DNA of 8,137 nt from Thermoleophilia bacterium (GTDB taxonomy: Bacteria > Actinomycetota > Thermoleophilia > Miltoncostaeales > Miltoncostaeaceae), in assembly GCA_017882555.1 (NCBI GenBank), contig JADGPH010000146.1, forward strand, positions 1-8,137, given 5' to 3'. The notes under the pieces were generated by a model, which had not been told where the DNA came from, did not search any database, and saw nothing but the letters and a program-made list of their open reading frames with translations. This document shows, in pieces, positions 5,719-8,137 of the stretch. Numbering within the stretch: position 1 is the first letter of the stretch; every line of letters begins with the position of its first letter. Made by a program: the position numbers and the translations under genes.

Positions 5719-6456
5719 ATGGTCACGAACACGTTCGCCCCCGGTACCGCTCCTCGCCCGGCGTCCACCGCCGTGCCGGGATTCTGGTGGCGTCTGGCCA
5801 TGCCACTGGTGGCAGTCGTCGCGGGGTTCATCACCCTGATCGTGGTCAGTGTGGTCCTCCTGATCAGCGCATCGGACGCGACGGCAGGCGCCGTCGCCAC
5901 CGCTGCGGCAAGTGCCGTCCTCCTCGGGTGTGGCCTTGCGATGATCCGCCATCTCCCGCGCCATGAGCGTCGTCAGATCTTCGCCAGCAAAGCGGGCCGC
6001 GCGACCACCCTCGCCACGGGGATCGGCGTTGGGGTCGCGCTGGCCATCGGCAGCGGGCTCATCATCAGCTTGGGGACCTGGCTGGACCCAGGGCTGGGTT
6101 CTCGAGTCCACGGAATCGAGGCGCCGCTTGGACCTGGCGTCGCCGGCACGCTGCTGACGATGCTTGCGGTGATGGTGTTCGCGCCAATTGGCGAGGAGCT
6201 CATCTTCCGTGGGATCCTGCTGCGTGGGCTCGTACGACGCATCCCATTCTGGTGGGCGGCGGTGATCAGTGCGGCGATTTTCGGGGCCTGTCACGCAGAC
6301 GTGTGGATCTACCTGTTGTGGCCCCGGTACCTCGCGCTGGCTGGCATCGGAGTTGTGCTTGCGGCGTTCAACCGCTCCCGCGGGTACTGGTGTGGCGTCA
6401 CCGCGCACGCAACGATCAACACCGTCGCGACACTGGCATTGCTGCTCGCGCGCTGA
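5719..6456 (+). CDS. CPBP-family intramembrane glutamic endopeptidase (CAAX/ABI family)
   Basis: The 245-residue protein is strongly hydrophobic, with about seven likely membrane segments (roughly 27-50, 56-77, 98-120, 141-157, 175-192, 200-217, 222-243). The three motifs of the CPBP (Abi/Rce1) family are complete: EExxxR as Glu159-Glu160...Arg164 (GEELIFRG), FxxxH as Phe188...His192 (FGACH), and HxxxN as His230...Asn234 (HATIN). An active intramembrane protease is therefore expected. Substrates cannot be inferred: bacterial members include bacteriocin-immunity proteins, regulators and enzymes of unknown role, and no bacteriocin or prenylation gene is nearby. ATG 5719 gives a normal family length; the frame is open far upstream, but that part is the complement of trpS. 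The gene stands alone, divergent from trpS and ending 12 bases from the convergent hydrolase gene. Confidence 0.88.
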   Translation: MVTNTFAPGTAPRPASTAVPGFWWRLAMPLVAVVAGFITLIVVSVVLLISASDATAGAVATAAASAVLLGCGLAMIRHLPRHERRQIFASKAGRATTLATGIGVGVALAIGSGLIISLGTWLDPGLGSRVHGIEAPLGPGVAGTLLTMLAVMVFAPIGEELIFRGILLRGLVRRIPFWWAAVISAAIFGACHADVWIYLLWPRYLALAGIGVVLAAFNRSRGYWCGVTAHATINTVATLALLLAR

Positions 6457-6468
6457 CACCGCCCGCAA

Positions 6469-7365
6469 TCACTCCCGGGTGAGGAACTCCTCAAGCGCCG
6501 CGAGAGTCTCATCGGGGGCCTCTTCGGCGAGGAAATGCCCGGAATCGACCGCAGCTCCACGTGTATCGGTCGCCACGGCCTCCCAGGAGGCGAGGACGTC
6601 GTACAGACGCCCCATCGCCCCACGCGCCCCCCAGAGCGCCAGTAACGGTTGGGTCACCTTCCGGCCCGCGGCAACATCGGCGTCGTCGTGGGCAAGATCC
6701 GGGCCGGCCGCCGCCCGGTAGTCCGCGCATGATGCGGCGATGGCACGCGGTGTAAACCGCCGCACATATTCCTCGACGGCGCTCGGGTCGATCCGGGCGG
6801 GTTCGGCCGCCCAGCGGCTCAAGAGCTCGCGGACGAACCACTCTGGATCGGCACCGATCATGCGCTCGGGCAGGCCACCCGTCTGCAACAAGAAGAACCA
6901 GTGCCAGTAGGCCGTCGCGAAGCCAAGATCGGTCTCCCGTAGGAGGGTTCGCGTTGGCAGGATGTCGAGGACCGCGACCCGCGCGACCGCAGCGCCGGCA
7001 TCGAGGGCCAGCCGATGTGCCACCCGACCACCCCGATCGTGACCGACCACGTCAAAACGATCGAACCCAAGCACCTGCATCAGCGCCAGCTGGTCACGGG
7101 CCATCTCGCGTTTGGCGTGCGTCCCACCGTCCGCTGACGGCGTCGGTGACCCTGACTGCCCGTATCCGCGCAGATCGGAAGCGACAACGGTGCGCCCCGA
7201 GGACGCCAATCGCGGGGCGATCTTATGCCACATCCCCCGGGTCTGGGGATAGCCGTGCAGAAGCAACAGGGGCGGACCGTTGCCACCGATCCACGCGGCA
7301 ATCGTGCCGGCGGCGGTGGGCACGTCGATGCGCTCATCGCGAAACCCCGCAAACCAGGTTGTCAT
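6469..7365 (-). CDS. Alpha/beta hydrolase, haloacetate (fluoroacetate) dehalogenase family
   Basis: The 298-residue protein has the alpha/beta-hydrolase oxyanion segment LLLLHGYPQTRGMWHKIAP (about 33-51) and the nucleophile elbow GHDRGGR with Asp110. Compared with the fluoroacetate dehalogenase of Rhodopseudomonas palustris (recalled numbering), the key residues are all present: Asp110 nucleophile, Arg111 and Arg114 for the carboxylate, Asp134 (VLDILPT) as the acid, His155-Trp156 (YWHWFF) and Tyr216 (ADYRA) for the halide, and His277 (SGHFL) as the base. The family hydrolyses haloacetates to glycolate; many members are annotated only as alpha/beta hydrolase, and some probably act on other substrates. 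ATG 7365 follows GGGAGAG on the minus strand and matches the family N-terminus (AGFRDERIDV). The frame stays open to about 7524, but that extension is low-complexity and unlike the family. No halide exporter or glycolate oxidase gene is adjacent. Confidence 0.87.
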   Translation of the reverse strand: MTTWFAGFRDERIDVPTAAGTIAAWIGGNGPPLLLLHGYPQTRGMWHKIAPRLASSGRTVVASDLRGYGQSGSPTPSADGGTHAKREMARDQLALMQVLGFDRFDVVGHDRGGRVAHRLALDAGAAVARVAVLDILPTRTLLRETDLGFATAYWHWFFLLQTGGLPERMIGADPEWFVRELLSRWAAEPARIDPSAVEEYVRRFTPRAIAASCADYRAAAGPDLAHDDADVAAGRKVTQPLLALWGARGAMGRLYDVLASWEAVATDTRGAAVDSGHFLAEEAPDETLAALEEFLTRE

Positions 7366-7555
7366 CGCTCTCCCGCCCGCACCCGTCGTTCCACCGAGGT
7401 GCCCGCTGGTCCCGGATTGCGCGTCAGCACGCGGGCCCACACCGACGCCCGTGAGCCTATCCCCCGACCGCGACGTCTGTTCGCAGCGCCCGCGATGCTC
7501 CCCCGCCGCCGTGGTGCCGGGCAACCACCGTCAGTCCGCCCGCCCCCGAGGCGGG
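7366..7555. other. Intergenic gap between the DedA gene and the hydrolase gene
   Basis: These 190 bases hold no convincing gene; the open frames here have arginine- and proline-rich compositions typical of shadow translation. On the minus strand there is a hairpin right after the DedA stop (7539-7555), a second weaker one around 7511-7528 (GTGG/CCAC stem), and a TAGGCT -10-like box (7459 down to 7454) with no good -35. The last could start a hydrolase transcript with a leader of roughly 80 bases. The GGGAGAG just before ATG 7365 is the likely ribosome binding site. Confidence 0.4.
7539..7555 (-). terminator. GC hairpin after the DedA gene, possible weak terminator
   Basis: Directly after the TAA of the DedA gene on the minus strand, CCCGCC and GGCGGG form a perfect 6-bp stem around a 5-base loop. 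No T-tract follows, so it is at best a non-canonical intrinsic terminator of the kind proposed in GC-rich actinobacteria, or an mRNA 3'-end stabiliser. Confidence 0.3.
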
Positions 7556-8137
7556 TTACGGCGTCGCCGCACCACCAGCCGAGTCGCGGCGCCCGCGCAC
7601 CGACCGCACAACCAACCACACGATCCCGACGATCACTGCCACCACGATTGCGTAGTCGACGACGTGCAGATGGCGCTCCAGCGTCTTCCAGTTCGCGCCC
7701 ACGGCCTCGCCGAGCAGGGTCAGCATGATGATCCACGGCACGCATCCGATCACGGTGAACACGACAAAGCGCCAAATCGGCATCCTGGCGATCCCCGCCG
7801 GCAGGGAGATGAAGGTCCGAATCAGGGGCAGGCATCGACTCACGAGCACCGCCCAGTCCCCCCATCGCTCAAACCACCGTTCGGCCGCCTCAAGGCGCTT
7901 TGGCGTCACGTGCAGCCAACGGATCTCCAGGACCCAATCACGGCCCTTGGTATTGCCCACCCAATAGGCAATCAACGACCCCACAAGGTTGCCAAGGACG
8001 CCCGCGACCACGACCGGCACAAACGACTGCTGGTCGGCACTCACCAGGAAGCCCCCGTACAGCATGATGGCTTCACTCGGGATCGGAATACAGGCGCTCT
8101 CGAGCACCATCAAGAAGAAGACCGCCCACAGGCCGTA
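7556..8137 (-). CDS. DedA family (SNARE-associated/VTT domain) membrane protein, 5'-truncated by window edge
   Basis: The frame is open from the right edge to a TAA at 7558-7556, giving 193 visible residues. Translation in frame before the TTG at 8113 and ATG at 8110 reads YGLWAVFFL, continuous with a membrane helix, so the true start lies beyond the window. DedA landmarks are the re-entrant segment VLESACIPIPSEAIMLYGGF, GNLVGSLIAYWVGNTKGRDW, the core SRCLPLIRTFISLPAGIARM with its conserved arginine, and WRFVVFTVIGCVPWI. A final helix (about DYAIVVAVIVGIVWLVV) is followed by a short basic, Ala/Gly-rich tail. DedA proteins are inner-membrane proteins linked to lipid-carrier flipping (the UptA and PopT types act on C55-P), membrane potential and drug resistance; which role applies cannot be told. 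The downstream hydrolase gene is on the same strand but 190 bases away, so an operon is doubtful. Confidence 0.9.
   Translation of the reverse strand, partial: YGLWAVFFLMVLESACIPIPSEAIMLYGGFLVSADQQSFVPVVVAGVLGNLVGSLIAYWVGNTKGRDWVLEIRWLHVTPKRLEAAERWFERWGDWAVLVSRCLPLIRTFISLPAGIARMPIWRFVVFTVIGCVPWIIMLTLLGEAVGANWKTLERHLHVVDYAIVVAVIVGIVWLVVRSVRGRRDSAGGAATP

Noticed and set aside
5656..6468. Possible long N-terminal extension of TrpRS
   Set aside because: The in-frame upstream sequence is the complement of the protease gene, is charge-rich and low in complexity, and the synthetase fold begins right after ATG 5655.
7366..7524. Possible 53-residue N-terminal extension of the hydrolase
   Set aside because: Gly/Thr/Arg-rich with no similarity to the family; ATG 7365 has a GGGAGAG ribosome binding site and matches the family N-terminus.
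7225..7728. Plus-strand open frame of about 167 codons across the hydrolase-DedA gap
   Set aside because: Pro/Arg/Ser-rich shadow that crosses the opposite strands of two recognised genes.
1..8137. Search for a novel defence, mobile or RNA-based system
   Set aside because: No direct-repeat array, terminal inverted repeats, transposase, reverse transcriptase, nuclease, toxin-antitoxin pair, tRNA-like fold or long non-coding stretch was seen; every block is explained by recognised housekeeping or membrane-protein families.

Overview
This is a dense, GC-rich stretch of bacterial chromosome carrying ordinary housekeeping genes. Ten genes are recognisable. Two are cut by the window edges: nadB on the left and a DedA-family gene on the right. 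I see no tRNA, rRNA, CRISPR array, insertion sequence, phage gene or toxin-antitoxin pair, and no gene-free stretch longer than about 190 bases. The GC-rich codons, frequent GTG starts, 4-base gene overlaps and promoters placed directly against start codons fit an actinobacterium-like organism. The tryptophanyl-tRNA synthetase is of the HIGH/KMSKS, iron-sulfur-motif type rather than the form I know from Mycobacterium or Streptomyces, and the chorismate mutase is the Bacillus AroH type. Both hint at a deep-branching actinobacterial line (for example Thermoleophilia or Acidimicrobiia) or a neighbouring GC-rich phylum. This placement is inference only.

Left block, plus strand (1-2137): the end of nadB (L-aspartate oxidase), then nadA (quinolinate synthase) and nadC (quinolinate phosphoribosyltransferase). 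Together they convert aspartate to nicotinate mononucleotide, the de novo route to NAD. Both junctions are GTGA overlaps, so the three genes look like one translationally coupled operon.

Middle block, minus strand (5655 down to 2156): trpS, scpA, scpB, an RluB-type pseudouridine synthase gene and aroH. All four junctions are 4-base ATGA or GTGA overlaps. The operon joins tRNA charging with tryptophan, chromosome condensation (the kleisin and winged-helix partners of SMC), 23S rRNA modification and the chorismate-to-prephenate step. It converges on the nad operon with 18 bases between the stop codons.

Right block: a CPBP-family intramembrane protease gene (plus strand, 5719-6456) diverges from trpS across 63 bases holding two opposed -10-like boxes, each so close to its start codon that leaderless mRNAs are likely. 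It converges with an alpha/beta hydrolase gene of the haloacetate/fluoroacetate dehalogenase family (minus strand, 7365-6469), which retains the family's catalytic and halide-pocket residues. A 190-base gap with GC-rich hairpins separates this from the truncated DedA membrane-protein gene.

I found no previously undescribed multi-gene system. The best specific observation is in TrpRS: the cluster motif Cys-x22-Cys-x6-Cys-x2-Cys is present, but the fourth cysteine is replaced by aspartate.
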